64,000 bases of DNA from Cruoricaptor ignavus (GCF_900141665.1 NZ_FQYI01000004.1:118147-182146); one strand, 5' to 3'. Shown: positions 18,788 to 28,467, counted from the first letter of the stretch. Program-made: numbers and translations. The notes: generated by a model not told the origin, from the letters alone.

Positions 18788-20704
18788 ATGAGGTATTTCT
18801 GTTGGCTATTGTTTTTTTTTGCGGCATTGCTTCCGGCACAAGTCGTCAATAAGACGGATTCCAATCGGCTGCCGGCTGTTCGCGATACCCTCATCATAGA
18901 CAATGGCAGGAAGGATTCTGCAAAAATTTTCCGCCCAACCATCGAGGATTATCGCCACCGCACCGAGTTTTCGGATTTCAAACCCTTCGATACCTCCTTC
19001 ACCGTACAGAAGTATTACCGCTTTACACAGTACAACAATACCGATAATTTCGGAAGAATCCGCTTTGCCAACATAGGCGCGGGATTCCAGGATTTGTTTT
19101 TTGAATACAAACCCGCCCAGGCCCTGAGCCTGCTGCCAGGCAACAAACGCTACCGCATCCTCACCGCGGAAGACATTGATTATTATGATGTAAAAACGCC
19201 CACCACAAGTTTCGTTTTCCACAGCGGCGTGCGGGATGGCGGAGCACTAAAAGCCACCTATACGCAGAACTTCGGCAGCAACCTTAATCTCGCGGTGGAA
19301 TACTCCGGTTTGCGCTCAAAAGGGCTTTACCAGAACAGCCTTACACAGAATTCGCATTTCCTATTTTCTGGTCATTATTTTACCAAGAACCGAAGCTATG
19401 AGGCATTTGCTCATTTTGTTTCCCATAAAATAAAGGCAGAGGAATATGGTGGTATTGCCGATCCTGACTTGTTCGAAGAAAACGATTCCAGGTTCCGAAA
19501 CCGCGAAAATCTCGAGGTATTGCTCAGCGGTACCTGGTCGGATTACACATCCAAAAGGGCTTACCTGAGCCACGCGCTGCGTCCGTTTGGAGCCAACGGA
19601 CTTGGAATCCGGCACCGCATCTATTATCAGGGCGATGATTACCGCCTGAACCTTAGCGCTGACGATTGGAAAACACTCAGCCCCAACGCTACAGATGGGC
19701 TTGCGCTAGAATCCAAAAAGTTTGCACGGGATTTCAGCAATACTGTCTCGGCAGTTTTTGAAAGAGAAAAATTTTCCGCAGACGCAGGCATCCGCTTCCG
19801 CAACCTGCAGCTCGGCTACCGGGATGTGGAGCTCACGGGGGCGCCTGATGCAGAAAAGAAAGAAAACAGGATTGGAGTAGTTGGCAGCTTGCGCATTAGT
19901 CCGTGGAACGAAGCAAACCTTCGTTCCCGGCTGGAATTTTCGAACGGGGAATTTTTCGGGAATTTTCTGCAGTCGCGGAATGAGCTTGGATTAAAAATTT
20001 TCGAAGATTACAGTCTTGAAGCATCACTAAATTATCAGAGCGCTGCGCCGAGTTTCAATTGGTTGGTGAATTCCACCGCAGTTTTGCCAGGCAATTATAA
20101 CATCACCGATTTTAAGAATGAAAATCTGCTGGAAATTGGCGGCTCCGTTGGTTTGCAATGGTTTAATTCTCAATTGTTTGCGAAATTTTTCCGTGTGGAT
20201 AACCTGGCCTATTGGGATGCCGAACTTCAACCATGGCAGAGTAGTGACGCGCTGACTGTCTTGCAGTTGGGTGCCGATGCGACTCTTGATTACAAAAAAT
20301 TCCACCTGAACGGCAGGCTGCTGTTCCAGAATCACGGGGGAGCGAGGGAGGTTTATCCTGTTCCGAAATTTATCGGGCGCGGCAATCTTTATTATCAGAC
20401 CTGGGCATTCCGCCGTGCCGCGGAGCTCATGGGGGGGATAAAGGTCTATTACTTCACAAATTTTGATTCCAGGGAGTACTCGCCGCTGCTGAATGAGTTT
20501 GTGATGGCGCGCCGAGGTTACTCCGTTGGAGGCCGGCCTGTTGTGGATGCGTACCTGAATATGCGCGTAAAGACGATGCAATTCTTCATTGAAGGGCAGA
20601 ACTTGATCACCACTTTTTCGCGAAACCGAAACTACACGGCGCCCTATTATCCGCTGTATGATTTCCGCGTGAACATCGGCATTGTTTGGAATCTATTTAG
20701 TTGA
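18788..20704 (+). CDS. Putative porin (Bacteroidota outer-membrane beta-barrel, DUF4289/Porin_10-like)
   Basis: This 638-residue protein has a signal peptide (MRYFCWLLFFFAALLPAQ) and, after a variable N-terminal region, long alternating strands with many aromatic girdle residues. It ends FRVNIGIVWNLFS, an outer-membrane barrel C-terminus. The pattern YYRFTQYNNTDNFGRIRFANIGAGFQDLFFEYKP and AQALSLLPGNKRYRI is what I recognise from the flavobacterial 'putative porin' family. No TonB box or plug is seen, so passive diffusion is likely. Four bp separate it from bshC, suggesting co-transcription, although no functional link is obvious. Confidence 0.75.
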   Translation: MRYFCWLLFFFAALLPAQVVNKTDSNRLPAVRDTLIIDNGRKDSAKIFRPTIEDYRHRTEFSDFKPFDTSFTVQKYYRFTQYNNTDNFGRIRFANIGAGFQDLFFEYKPAQALSLLPGNKRYRILTAEDIDYYDVKTPTTSFVFHSGVRDGGALKATYTQNFGSNLNLAVEYSGLRSKGLYQNSLTQNSHFLFSGHYFTKNRSYEAFAHFVSHKIKAEEYGGIADPDLFEENDSRFRNRENLEVLLSGTWSDYTSKRAYLSHALRPFGANGLGIRHRIYYQGDDYRLNLSADDWKTLSPNATDGLALESKKFARDFSNTVSAVFEREKFSADAGIRFRNLQLGYRDVELTGAPDAEKKENRIGVVGSLRISPWNEANLRSRLEFSNGEFFGNFLQSRNELGLKIFEDYSLEASLNYQSAAPSFNWLVNSTAVLPGNYNITDFKNENLLEIGGSVGLQWFNSQLFAKFFRVDNLAYWDAELQPWQSSDALTVLQLGADATLDYKKFHLNGRLLFQNHGGAREVYPVPKFIGRGNLYYQTWAFRRAAELMGGIKVYYFTNFDSREYSPLLNEFVMARRGYSVGGRPVVDAYLNMRVKTMQFFIEGQNLITTFSRNRNYTAPYYPLYDFRVNIGIVWNLFS

Positions 20705-20706
20705 TA

Positions 20707-22293
20707 ATGAGGCAGATAGAGCAGATTCCGTTTTCTGAAATTCCTTCCGTTCCAAAAATTGTGAAGGATTTTATTTCAGGTGAACTTTCTGATTCTCAGC
20801 AGTTTAAGTTTTGTGAAGAGAATTTTGCAAAAATCATTCAGCAGAAATCGGAAAGCTATCCGAAACATCACCGTGAAACTTTGAAGCAGGTTTTGCTTGA
20901 ACAGAATAAAGCATTGAGCCTGAGTGATTTGCAGCAAAATAATCTGAAGATTTTAGGCGATGAAAATTGCTTTACTGTAACCACAGGTCATCAACTGAAT
21001 TTATTTACCGGGCCTGTTTTCTTCATCTACAAAATTCTGCAAACTGTAAAAACTGCAAACTGGCTTCGGAAGCAATTCCCTGAAAATCAATTTGTTCCGC
21101 TGTTTTGGATGGCATCGGAAGACCACGATTTTGACGAAATCAATCATTTCCAAACGAAGCAGAATTTTTACCAGTTTAGCTCAGAAAGCGGCAAGGCTGT
21201 TGGCAAAATCATCGTGGAAGATTTGTCTTTTGCGGAAGAATTTCGGCGGGATTTTCAGGATAGAATTTTCGGCGAAGAACTCATTCGAAGAATGCAGCAG
21301 GCCTATGTTTCCGGAGGCACTTTGGCCGATGCTACGCGGCATTTGGTGAACGGCCTTTTTTCCGAGTACGGATTGCTGATTGTGGATGGTGATGATGCTG
21401 CGCTGAAGGCTTTGGCAGAGCCAGTTTTCCGCCAGGAATTGCTGGAAAATGCCGTGCTGAAAAGTACGGAAAAACGCGTGGAAATCCTTCGTGAAAAGTA
21501 CGGCAAGGTTCAGGTGAATCCGCGGGAAATCAACCTTTTTTACCTGGGTGAAAATCGGGAGAGGATTGATGCTTTCGGCGATGATTTCGTACTATCGGAA
21601 ACCAGGCAAAAATTTTCCCGTGAAGAAATCCTGAATGCGCTGGAAAATCATCCCGAAAAATTCAGCCCGAACGCTTTGCTTCGGCCGGTTTATCAGGAAA
21701 CGATTTTGCCGAACATCGCTTACATCGGTGGAAATGCGGAAGTTGCATACTGGCTGGAAATGCGGGATTTCTTCTCGGAAATCGGTTTGCCTTTTCCGGT
21801 TTTAATTCCTAGAAATTCGCTGCTTTTCCTTACCGAAAAAACTTTCAGGAAAATTGAAAAAACGGACTTGCAATTAAAAGATTTCTTCGGTGATTTTAAC
21901 CAAAAGGTTTTTGAGGATTTGCTTAAAGAACAGCCGCTTTCTGATGAAATTGAAAATCAGCAGAAAAAAGTGGAAGAATCTTTTCAAGTTTTGATGGAAA
22001 AATCTGAACTTACGGATGTGTCGTTCAGAAACCTTGTGGCAGCGGAACAAAAGCGGCAGTTAAAATCTTTCGAGCGGATGAAGAAGCGACTGCTTCGTGC
22101 GGAAAAAATCAAGGAAGGAGAGAAGGTGGAAATGCTCGAAAGGCTTTATCAGGAAGTGCATCCTGGAAAAATATGGCAGGAAAGAAGCTGGAATTTCAGC
22201 GAGTTTTTCGCCGATGAGGGCAGGGCGTTTTTCGATGCGGCGTATTCTGCAATCGATGTGGAAAGCCCGAAGCTTTCAATTATGCAGATTTAA
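20707..22293 (+). CDS. bshC: Bacillithiol biosynthesis cysteine-adding enzyme BshC
   Basis: BshC is thought to add cysteine to GlcN-malate in the last step of bacillithiol synthesis. The 528-residue protein has the diagnostic segments VTTGHQLNLFTGPVFFIYKILQTV, PLFWMASEDHDFDEI (a HIGH-like nucleotidyltransferase-type site), PNIAYIGGNAEVAYWLEM and PFPVLIPRNS. The C-terminal coiled coil (LKSFERMKKRLLRAEKIKEGEK) is also typical. The ATG at 20707 is used, two codons after a TTG that overlaps the previous stop. BshA and BshB are not in this window. Confidence 0.95.
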   Translation: MRQIEQIPFSEIPSVPKIVKDFISGELSDSQQFKFCEENFAKIIQQKSESYPKHHRETLKQVLLEQNKALSLSDLQQNNLKILGDENCFTVTTGHQLNLFTGPVFFIYKILQTVKTANWLRKQFPENQFVPLFWMASEDHDFDEINHFQTKQNFYQFSSESGKAVGKIIVEDLSFAEEFRRDFQDRIFGEELIRRMQQAYVSGGTLADATRHLVNGLFSEYGLLIVDGDDAALKALAEPVFRQELLENAVLKSTEKRVEILREKYGKVQVNPREINLFYLGENRERIDAFGDDFVLSETRQKFSREEILNALENHPEKFSPNALLRPVYQETILPNIAYIGGNAEVAYWLEMRDFFSEIGLPFPVLIPRNSLLFLTEKTFRKIEKTDLQLKDFFGDFNQKVFEDLLKEQPLSDEIENQQKKVEESFQVLMEKSELTDVSFRNLVAAEQKRQLKSFERMKKRLLRAEKIKEGEKVEMLERLYQEVHPGKIWQERSWNFSEFFADEGRAFFDAAYSAIDVESPKLSIMQI

Positions 22294-22304
22294 TCGGAAA
22301 GCAT

Positions 22305-22312
22305 TACTTTTG
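22305..22312 (+). promoter_or_regulatory. -7 box upstream of LysM gene
   Basis: TACTTTTG matches TAnnTTTG exactly and lies 17 bp upstream of the ATG at 22330. Transcription would start around 22318, leaving a very short leader. No convincing -33 TTTG was found. Confidence 0.55.
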
Positions 22313-22329
22313 TGGCTCACACCCGAAAG

Positions 22330-24198
22330 ATGATAAAGAAGTTTTTAGCACTTTCTGCGCTGGCAATCTTCGGAACGGCCGCTGCGCAAAGGACTTATAC
22401 CGTGAAGGCTGGTGATAACCCCACCACCATTGCACGGCAGCATAATATTTCCCTAAACGAACTTATCCGCCTGAATCCTTCGGCGAAAGATGGCAAGCTG
22501 CAAATTGGCGAAGTGCTGGTCATTAGCCAGGGCAAGGCTGGTTCAGCAGGCACAAATGTTCAGAAAACTTCGGTAAAAACTACCGCCACTGGCACCATTG
22601 TGCTTCAGCCAAAGCAGACCTTGTACGGCATTACCAAGCAATACCACATTTCCGAGGAAGAGGTGAGGAAGCTGAATCCTAATCTTCAGATGAAGGTTGG
22701 GGAAGAAGTGGTACTGCCATTGGAAAACTTAAAAAAATACGCTCTGCCGGGGCAAGAGGTACGCTCTACCACGGTATCCACCACCACTACCACGGTCTCT
22801 GCGCCGGAGTCCGACACCTACACCGTTCAGCCGAAGGACAATTATTACAGGATTACCAAGCAGTTTGGCATTACGCAGCAGCAGCTTTTCGCGATGAATC
22901 CAGGATTGGAAGCGAAGGGTCTTCAGCCAGGCGATGTTATCGTGGTAAAAGGCGACGCCAAGAACTTAGTGCAAAATCCTTCGACAAGCCACTCAAGCAA
23001 TGTCGCAAAATTGCCGGGTGATGAATTCGTAACCTACACAGTGCGTGATGGCGATACGGTTTTCGGAATCCTGAACCGCTACCAAATAGATTTGGATGAT
23101 TTGCTCACGCTGAATCCTGATGTTACCAAAGGCCTGAAAGCAGGGATGGTTTTGCGCATTAAAAAAGCGGAGGCTGCCTATGTGAAAACCTCTGGCGATG
23201 CACTGAGCGTGGTGCTAATGCTGCCTTTCGGCTTCGATACGAAGGATACGAAAATGCGCGGCATAGCCACAGATTTCCTTTCCGGCGCAAAGCTTGCCAT
23301 CGAGCGCAATGCAAGGCAGGGTATGAAGCTGGACATCCGTGTGATAGATGCCGGCAACGAAGCGAATTTTAAAAACGCGCTTTCTCAGCTGAATCAAAAT
23401 AATACCGACCTGATTATAGGGCCGTTCTTCAAAAGCAATGTGAAGGAAGTGCTGGATTTTGTAGGGCCCAAGAAAATTCCTGTGGTGGCACCTTTCGCCA
23501 ATTCGGAAGATCTGTACGGCTACAGCAACCTGATTATCGTGGAAACAAGCGACGAAGTTTATGCACAGCGCATCATCAGGGAGGTGAAGGATGCGTACAA
23601 TGGGCAGAAAATTTTCATCGTGGCGGATAAAGACAGGAAGTATGCGGATTTCATAAAATCCGATTTGGAAAAACTGCTGAAAAATCCGCAGGTTGAAATC
23701 GTGAATTCGCCGAATGAAATTCAGCCGGAAAAAAATATGATGACTGGGCAGAATGCGCCCGTTATCGCAGTTCTTGCGAATTCCAGCGACAGCGTGGGCA
23801 ATGCTTTTGCGGATAAGGTCATCAGCCTTACGAAGGAAACTTCCGGCGTGAAGGCGTTCAGTATGTATTACAGCCCGGTTTTTGAGAAGAAGGTAGATGC
23901 GCTTAGTCAGGCGAATTTCGTATATTTAATGGACAGAAAAATTTCCGGCGACTCAAGTTTTGAGAAGGAAGTTCTGGCGGATTACCGCGCGAAATATTGC
24001 AAGGCGCCGCCGAAATATGCGGTAATTGGCTTCGATGTGGTAAACGATATGCTATCACGAGAAAATAGCCGCGGCGAAATTTTCCGCCAGATGAACAAGC
24101 CGCAAACTCAGCTTGCCACGAAATTTGAATTTGTGCGTGCAAAAAACAATGGTGCCTACATCAACACTGGATACAGGGTGGTAAGGCTGGTGCCATAG
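22330..24198 (+). CDS. Exported protein with four LysM repeats and a periplasmic-binding-protein type 1 fold
   Basis: This 622-residue secreted protein starts at ATG 22330 (MIKKFLALSALAIFG, cleavage near AAAQ); the upstream GTG lies inside the promoter. Four LysM peptidoglycan-binding repeats begin at RTYTVKAGDNPTTIA, TIVLQPKQTLYGITKQY, DTYTVQPKDNYYRITKQF and FVTYTVRDGDTVFGILNRY. From about residue 295 there is a receptor-ligand (LivK/PBP1-like) domain: LSVVLMLPFGF, TDLIIGPFFKSNVKEV, KIPVVAPFANSE. The combination is common in flavobacteria and recalls LpoA-like regulators of cell-wall synthesis, but no role is established. The linker between repeats 3 and 4 (NPSTSHSSN) is encoded by a dispersed DNA repeat at 22974-22989. 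Confidence 0.85.
   Translation: MIKKFLALSALAIFGTAAAQRTYTVKAGDNPTTIARQHNISLNELIRLNPSAKDGKLQIGEVLVISQGKAGSAGTNVQKTSVKTTATGTIVLQPKQTLYGITKQYHISEEEVRKLNPNLQMKVGEEVVLPLENLKKYALPGQEVRSTTVSTTTTTVSAPESDTYTVQPKDNYYRITKQFGITQQQLFAMNPGLEAKGLQPGDVIVVKGDAKNLVQNPSTSHSSNVAKLPGDEFVTYTVRDGDTVFGILNRYQIDLDDLLTLNPDVTKGLKAGMVLRIKKAEAAYVKTSGDALSVVLMLPFGFDTKDTKMRGIATDFLSGAKLAIERNARQGMKLDIRVIDAGNEANFKNALSQLNQNNTDLIIGPFFKSNVKEVLDFVGPKKIPVVAPFANSEDLYGYSNLIIVETSDEVYAQRIIREVKDAYNGQKIFIVADKDRKYADFIKSDLEKLLKNPQVEIVNSPNEIQPEKNMMTGQNAPVIAVLANSSDSVGNAFADKVISLTKETSGVKAFSMYYSPVFEKKVDALSQANFVYLMDRKISGDSSFEKEVLADYRAKYCKAPPKYAVIGFDVVNDMLSRENSRGEIFRQMNKPQTQLATKFEFVRAKNNGAYINTGYRVVRLVP
22974..22989 (+). repeat. Copy 1 of AAATCCTTCGACAAGC repeat (in coding linker)
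   Basis: The 16-bp string recurs exactly at 25247-25262. Here it is in frame and encodes part of the inter-LysM linker. It resembles the dispersed TCCTTCGACAAGCtCAGGATGACA element seen in many bacterial genomes. Confidence 0.6.
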
Positions 24199-24231
24199 CA
24201 AAGCCGTAATTTCGGCGAGAATGAAATTGAT

Positions 24232-25107
24232 ATGAAGAAAGCTTTAGTTTTTCCTGGCCAAGGTTCGCAATTTGTAGGAATGGGCAAGGAACTTTACGAT
24301 TCCCGTAAAGATGTGAAAGATTTGATGGATTTTGGCAATGAAATCCTTGGTTTTGATATTCTTTCCATAATGTTCAGTGGAACGGATGAAGAGCTTCGGC
24401 AAACAAGGGTCACTCAGCCTGCCATTTTCATCCATTCAGTTGCAGCCGTGAAGGCGGCCAATGCCTTGGGTTCTGCAATGGTGGCAGGGCATTCTCTCGG
24501 CGAATTTTCTGCATTGGTTGCCAACGGCGTTCTCTCGTTTGAAGACGGGTTGAAACTAGTTTGCGCCAGGGCGGAAGCTATGCAGGAAGCCTGCGATGCC
24601 AACCCTTCTTCGATGGCGGCAATTCTGGGTCTGGAAGATTCCAAGGTTGAAGAAATCTGCGCGGAAACGGAAGGTGTGGTGGTTCCGGCGAATTACAACT
24701 GCCCTGGTCAGCTGGTGATTTCCGGCGAAACCGCAGCAGTGGAAAAAGCCTGCGAAAAGCTGAAGGCTGCCGGTGCAAAACGCGCTCTGCTGCTGCCTGT
24801 GAACGGTGCCTTCCATTCACCGCTGATGCAGCCTGCACAGGATAAACTGGCAGAGGCCATTTACAATACGAAGTTCCGCCAGCCTACGATGCCGGTTTAC
24901 CAAAATGTGACGACAACTGCGGTGACCGATCCGGAAGAAATTCAGAAAAACCTGGTGGCACAACTAACGGGCGCTGTGAAGTGGACGCAAAGTGTGCAGA
25001 ATATGATAAAAGATGGCGCCGGAATTTTCGTGGAGGTGGGTCCCGGAAAAACGCTGCAAGGCCTGATTAAGAAAATTGACCCGGAAGTTTCTACGACAAG
25101 CTCGTAA
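24232..25107 (+). CDS. fabD: Malonyl-CoA:ACP S-malonyltransferase FabD
   Basis: FabD loads malonyl units onto acyl carrier protein for fatty acid synthesis; in this genome it should also feed the pigment polyketide machinery. The 291-residue protein starts MKKALVFPGQGSQFVGMG, has the catalytic serine in GHSLGEFSA, QPAIF before it, and the catalytic histidine in NGAFHSPLM near residue 190. The motif VEVGPGKTLQGLIKKI ends the domain. The last residues (STTSS) are encoded by DNA resembling the TTCGACAAGCTC repeat, so the C-terminus may have been extended or replaced by a repeat fragment. Confidence 0.96.
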   Translation: MKKALVFPGQGSQFVGMGKELYDSRKDVKDLMDFGNEILGFDILSIMFSGTDEELRQTRVTQPAIFIHSVAAVKAANALGSAMVAGHSLGEFSALVANGVLSFEDGLKLVCARAEAMQEACDANPSSMAAILGLEDSKVEEICAETEGVVVPANYNCPGQLVISGETAAVEKACEKLKAAGAKRALLLPVNGAFHSPLMQPAQDKLAEAIYNTKFRQPTMPVYQNVTTTAVTDPEEIQKNLVAQLTGAVKWTQSVQNMIKDGAGIFVEVGPGKTLQGLIKKIDPEVSTTSS

Positions 25108-25276
25108 TCCGTCAATGATGATTGACAAATGATAGTTAATTGGCTGGTGCTGCCTTTATCAAGGTTTCCAATCTTTGACATAGGTTTTAAGCAACATAGC
25201 CACAAAAACATCGCGGCACAAGATTTCGGTTGTTATGTTTTCGTTGAAATCCTTCGACAAGCGCAGGATGACAAGT
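25091..25276. repeat. Intergenic repeat tract after fabD (AAATCCTTCGACAAGC copy 2)
   Basis: The 205-bp gap between fabD and the GHMP kinase holds no gene. AAATCCTTCGACAAGC at 25247-25262 is an exact copy of 22974-22989 and is followed by GCAGGATGACA, the usual right half of this dispersed element. A degenerate form, CTACGACAAGCTCGTAATCC, spans the fabD stop (25091-25110). The tract looks like a repeat-insertion site. Confidence 0.55.
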
Positions 25277-25312
25277 TGATCGAATTAATCATCAACCAAT
25301 AATTATAAAAAT

Positions 25313-26218
25313 ATGTCCCGATACTTCTCGCCTGGAAAATTGCTGCTGAGCTCGGAATATGCGGTTTTGGACGGTGCTATGGCATTGGCCGTTGCCACAA
25401 AACCTGGCCAGGAACTTTTTGCTGAAGAAAAATCGGACGGGAATTCCAGTGTTTTCTGGACGGCGAAGCATCAGGGAAAAGACTGGCTTTCAGCGGAAAT
25501 CGATTACAAGCACTGGAAAATTCTTCGCACCAACAAGCCTGAGGCTGCGGAATTTGTAATGAAAGTTCTGCGGATTGTGCAGCGTTTATCAGAGGAAAAA
25601 TTCCATTCGGACGCTTCTTATCATTTAACGACTAATCTGGAATTTCCTGCGGATTATGGCTTGGGCAGCAGCTCCACTTTGATGGCCAATCTTTCAAAAT
25701 GGGCAGGAACCGATGCCTTTTCGCTCAACGAAAAATCGCTTGGTGGCAGCGGTTATGATGTTGCCGTGGCAATGGAAAAAGCGGCTATTCTTTACCGAAA
25801 TTCAGAAAACGGAAGGGAAATTGAAAAAGTGGAATTTTCGCCTGAGTTTCGTAACGAGCTGATTTTCATTCATTTAAACCAAAAGCAAAATTCAAGGGAA
25901 GGCATCGGGCTTTACCGTGCGAAAGAAAAATCTCAGCAGTTGATGGATGAGTTTTCGGAATTAACGATGAAGATCTATCAGGCGGAAACTCTGGCAGAAT
26001 TTTCCCGGCTGATGGAAACGCACGAGAGAAAACTGTCGGACTTTCTGCAAATAAAAACAGCGAAGGCGCTGCACTTCGCCGATTGCCCTGCGTTCATCAA
26101 AAGTCTTGGAGCCTGGGGCGGTGATTTTGTGATGAGCCAAAAATTTGAAGGCTGGCAGCATTATTTTTCCGCCAAAGGTTTTAAAACTATTTTTGAGTGG
26201 GATGCGCTGATTCTTTAA
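25313..26218 (+). CDS. GYDIA-family GHMP kinase
   Basis: This is a 301-residue small-molecule kinase of the GHMP superfamily. The N-terminus YFSPGKLLLSSEYAVLDG is the mevalonate-kinase-like start, and the phosphate-binding loop is DYGLGSSSTLMANLSKW near residues 115-130. The family-defining GGSGYDVA follows near residue 145 (GGSGYDIA in the eponymous family). The C-terminal GAWGGDFVMS is conserved. In flavobacteria this family sits near mevalonate-pathway genes and is presumed to act on an isoprenoid precursor, but none are adjacent here and the substrate is unproven. Confidence 0.85.
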   Translation: MSRYFSPGKLLLSSEYAVLDGAMALAVATKPGQELFAEEKSDGNSSVFWTAKHQGKDWLSAEIDYKHWKILRTNKPEAAEFVMKVLRIVQRLSEEKFHSDASYHLTTNLEFPADYGLGSSSTLMANLSKWAGTDAFSLNEKSLGGSGYDVAVAMEKAAILYRNSENGREIEKVEFSPEFRNELIFIHLNQKQNSREGIGLYRAKEKSQQLMDEFSELTMKIYQAETLAEFSRLMETHERKLSDFLQIKTAKALHFADCPAFIKSLGAWGGDFVMSQKFEGWQHYFSAKGFKTIFEWDALIL

Positions 26219-26255
26219 TTTCTTGTTTTCAATTCTGATTTTTATCATTAACTTT

Positions 26256-26289
26256 ATCACCGAAATGGTGGTGATTATCGTTAAATTTG
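26256..26289 (+). promoter_or_regulatory. pckA promoter with inverted-repeat candidate operator
   Basis: TAAATTTG at 26282-26289 is an exact -7 match, 28 bp before the pckA start. ATCACC (26256-26261) and GGTGAT (26270-26275) form an inverted repeat covering the expected -33 position, a plausible operator for carbon-dependent control of gluconeogenesis. The regulator is unknown. Confidence 0.55.
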
Positions 26290-26316
26290 TGGAATAAACA
26301 TTGAAAAACAGAATTT

Positions 26317-27921
26317 ATGAAAAACATCAAGATCATCCAGCAGCTGGACAGCCTTGGCATCACAGGCTATGAGGAAATCGTGTATAACCCGACTTACGAA
26401 AAGCTTTATCAGGACGAGATTTCCGAGAAAAATCAGGGCTTTGAAAAAGGTACGGTAACGAAATCCGGAGCTGTGGCCGTGAAAACCGGAATCTTCACAG
26501 GGCGTTCGCCGAAGGACAGATATATCGTAAAAGACGACGAGACGAAGGATACCATCAACTGGGACGGGAAGGTGAATTTCCCTACGACCAACGAAGTTTT
26601 CCAGCACTGCAAAAAGCTGGTGATGGAGCAGCTTTCCAAGTCGCCAAAAATTTATGTGGTAGATGCATTCTGCGGTACCAACCCTGATACAAGGCTGAAG
26701 GTGCGCTTCATAATGGAAGTGGCCTGGCAGGCACACTTTGTAACGAATATGTTCATCCGCCCATCGCTTTACGAGCTGGAGCATTTCGGCGAGCCGGATT
26801 TCATCGTGGTGAACGGTTCCAAAACTACGAACCCTGACTGGAAGGAGCAAGGCCTGAATTCCGAGAACTTCGTGATGTTCAACCTTACCGAGAAAATGCA
26901 GATCATTGGCGGTACCTGGTATGGCGGCGAAATGAAGAAAGGGATGTTCGCGATGATGAACTACTACCTGCCGCTGAAGGGTATGGCATCGATGCACTGC
27001 TCTGCCAATGTAGGGGAGGAGGGCGATGTAGCGCTGTTCTTCGGGCTTTCCGGAACAGGGAAAACCACGCTTTCTGCAGACCCGAAACGCTACCTGATTG
27101 GCGATGATGAGCACGGATGGGATGACCACGGCGTATTCAACTATGAGGGCGGCTGCTATGCTAAGGTAATTGATTTGACGGAGGAGAAAGAACCAGACAT
27201 CTACCGTGCAATCCGCCGTGATGCGCTTCTTGAAAATGTAGTGGTGAAGGAGAATGGCCAAACCGATTATGCGGATAACAGCATCACGGAAAACACAAGG
27301 GTTTCCTACCCAATCTACCACATCAGCAAGATCGTGCTGCCTTCCAAGGCTGGCCACGCAAAGAAAATCGTTTACCTTTCTGCGGATGCGTTCGGCGTAC
27401 TGCCACCGGTTTCCATCCTGGATGAAGATCAGGCGCAGTACCACTTCCTTTGCGGCTACACATCCAAGCTTGCCGGTACGGAAAGAGGCATCACGGAGCC
27501 GCAGCCATCGTTCTCGCCGGCTTTCGGTGAGGCCTTCCTTACGCTGCATCCTACGATGTACTCCAAAACCTTGATTGGCAAAATGAAGGAGCACGGTGCG
27601 AAAGCCTACCTAGTAAACACCGGCTGGAACGGTACCGGAAAAAGGATTTCCTTGAAAGATACGAGGGCGATTATCGATGCGATTATCGATGGCTCAATCG
27701 ACAATGCGGAAACTGAAACGCTTCCGGTGATGAACCTGACTTTCCCTACGAAACTTCCGAATGTTTCCGAAGGAATTCTTGACCCCAGAGCTACCTATGC
27801 CGATGCTTCCCAATGGGAAACGAAAGCGAAAGACCTTGCGGCGAAGTACATCAAAAACTTTGAGCAATACTGCGACAATGATGAGGCAAAAAGGTTGGTA
27901 GCTGCAGGCCCGCAGATTTAA
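26317..27921 (+). CDS. pckA: Phosphoenolpyruvate carboxykinase (ATP)
   Basis: PckA converts oxaloacetate and ATP to phosphoenolpyruvate and CO2, the entry step of gluconeogenesis. The 534-residue length is standard. Motifs include [13 protein letters not shown] (oxaloacetate site), the kinase-1a P-loop [13 protein letters not shown] near residue 245, the metal-binding kinase-2 segment [11 protein letters not shown], and [20 protein letters not shown]. It is monocistronic with its own promoter and a terminator shared with the convergent aroQ. Confidence 0.97.
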   Translation: MKNIKIIQQLDSLGITGYEEIVYNPTYEKLYQDEISEKNQGFEKGTVTKSGAVAVKTGIFTGRSPKDRYIVKDDETKDTINWDGKVNFPTTNEVFQHCKKLVMEQLSKSPKIYVVDAFCGTNPDTRLKVRFIMEVAWQAHFVTNMFIRPSLYELEHFGEPDFIVVNGSKTTNPDWKEQGLNSENFVMFNLTEKMQIIGGTWYGGEMKKGMFAMMNYYLPLKGMASMHCSANVGEEGDVALFFGLSGTGKTTLSADPKRYLIGDDEHGWDDHGVFNYEGGCYAKVIDLTEEKEPDIYRAIRRDALLENVVVKENGQTDYADNSITENTRVSYPIYHISKIVLPSKAGHAKKIVYLSADAFGVLPPVSILDEDQAQYHFLCGYTSKLAGTERGITEPQPSFSPAFGEAFLTLHPTMYSKTLIGKMKEHGAKAYLVNTGWNGTGKRISLKDTRAIIDAIIDGSIDNAETETLPVMNLTFPTKLPNVSEGILDPRATYADASQWETKAKDLAAKYIKNFEQYCDNDEAKRLVAAGPQI

Positions 27922-27936
27922 TTTTAGAATAAATGC

Positions 27937-27974
27937 AAAAAATTTCCCTTTCAGAAATGAGAGGGAATTTTTTT
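27937..27974. terminator. Bidirectional terminator between pckA and aroQ
   Basis: An A-run plus ATTTCCCT (27937-27949) is complementary, with minor mismatches, to AGGGAAT plus a T-run (27962-27974). It has T-runs in both directions and lies between two converging genes. Confidence 0.85.
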
Positions 27975-27990
27975 AGCTGTTCGCTTTTAG

Positions 27991-28410
27991 TTATTTTATA
28001 TTACGCATCAAAAACTCAACCGACATTCTGTAGCCATCCGTTCCAAAGCCTGAAAGCACGGCGTTGCAATGCTCAGCGGTTACGGATTTCCGGCGGAATT
28101 CCTCCCGCTGGTAAATGTTGCTGATGTGCACCTCAATTTTTGGGACGGAAATATTTTTCAGGCAATCTGCAATGGCGTAGGAATAGTGCGTGAAAGCGCC
28201 GGGATTGATGATGAGCGCATCGAAATCTTCCTGCTGAAGCCGATCGATAATTGCACCTTCCGAATTGCTTTGAAAAAAATAAATTTCTGCGGAAGGGAAT
28301 TCTTCGCGCAAACTTTGCAGAACGCTGTCCATCGAAACCTTGCCGTAAATTTCTGGTTCGCGTTTTCCCAAAAGATTAAGGTTCGGGCCGTTGCCAATGA
28401 GGATTTTCAT
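27991..28410 (-). CDS. aroQ: Type II 3-dehydroquinate dehydratase
   Basis: AroQ dehydrates 3-dehydroquinate to 3-dehydroshikimate in the shikimate pathway, upstream of the tyrosine used by the pigment cluster. The 139-residue protein starts MKILIGNGPNLNLLGKREPEIYG, has the catalytic Tyr in that first motif, then FFQSNSEGAIIDRLQ, IINPGAFTHYSYAIADCL and VEVHISNIYQREEFRRKS with the catalytic histidine. It is complete and divergent from the first gene of the pigment cluster. Confidence 0.96.
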   Translation of the reverse strand: MKILIGNGPNLNLLGKREPEIYGKVSMDSVLQSLREEFPSAEIYFFQSNSEGAIIDRLQQEDFDALIINPGAFTHYSYAIADCLKNISVPKIEVHISNIYQREEFRRKSVTAEHCNAVLSGFGTDGYRMSVEFLMRNIK

Positions 28411-28459
28411 AGGGTAAAATTAGCAAAAACAAAATTCCCGTCCGCTAAATTTAATCCTT

Positions 28460-28467
28460 TACCTTTG
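28460..28467 (+). promoter_or_regulatory. -7 box of the left pigment operon
   Basis: TACCTTTG is an exact TAnnTTTG match 14 bp before the TTG used as start of the CoA-ligase-like gene, so the transcript leader would be under 10 nt. No clear -33 TTG was seen. Confidence 0.6.

Noticed and set aside
26281..27594. 437-residue minus-strand open frame antisense to pckA
   Set aside because: It mirrors the codon bias of pckA and shows no protein motif.
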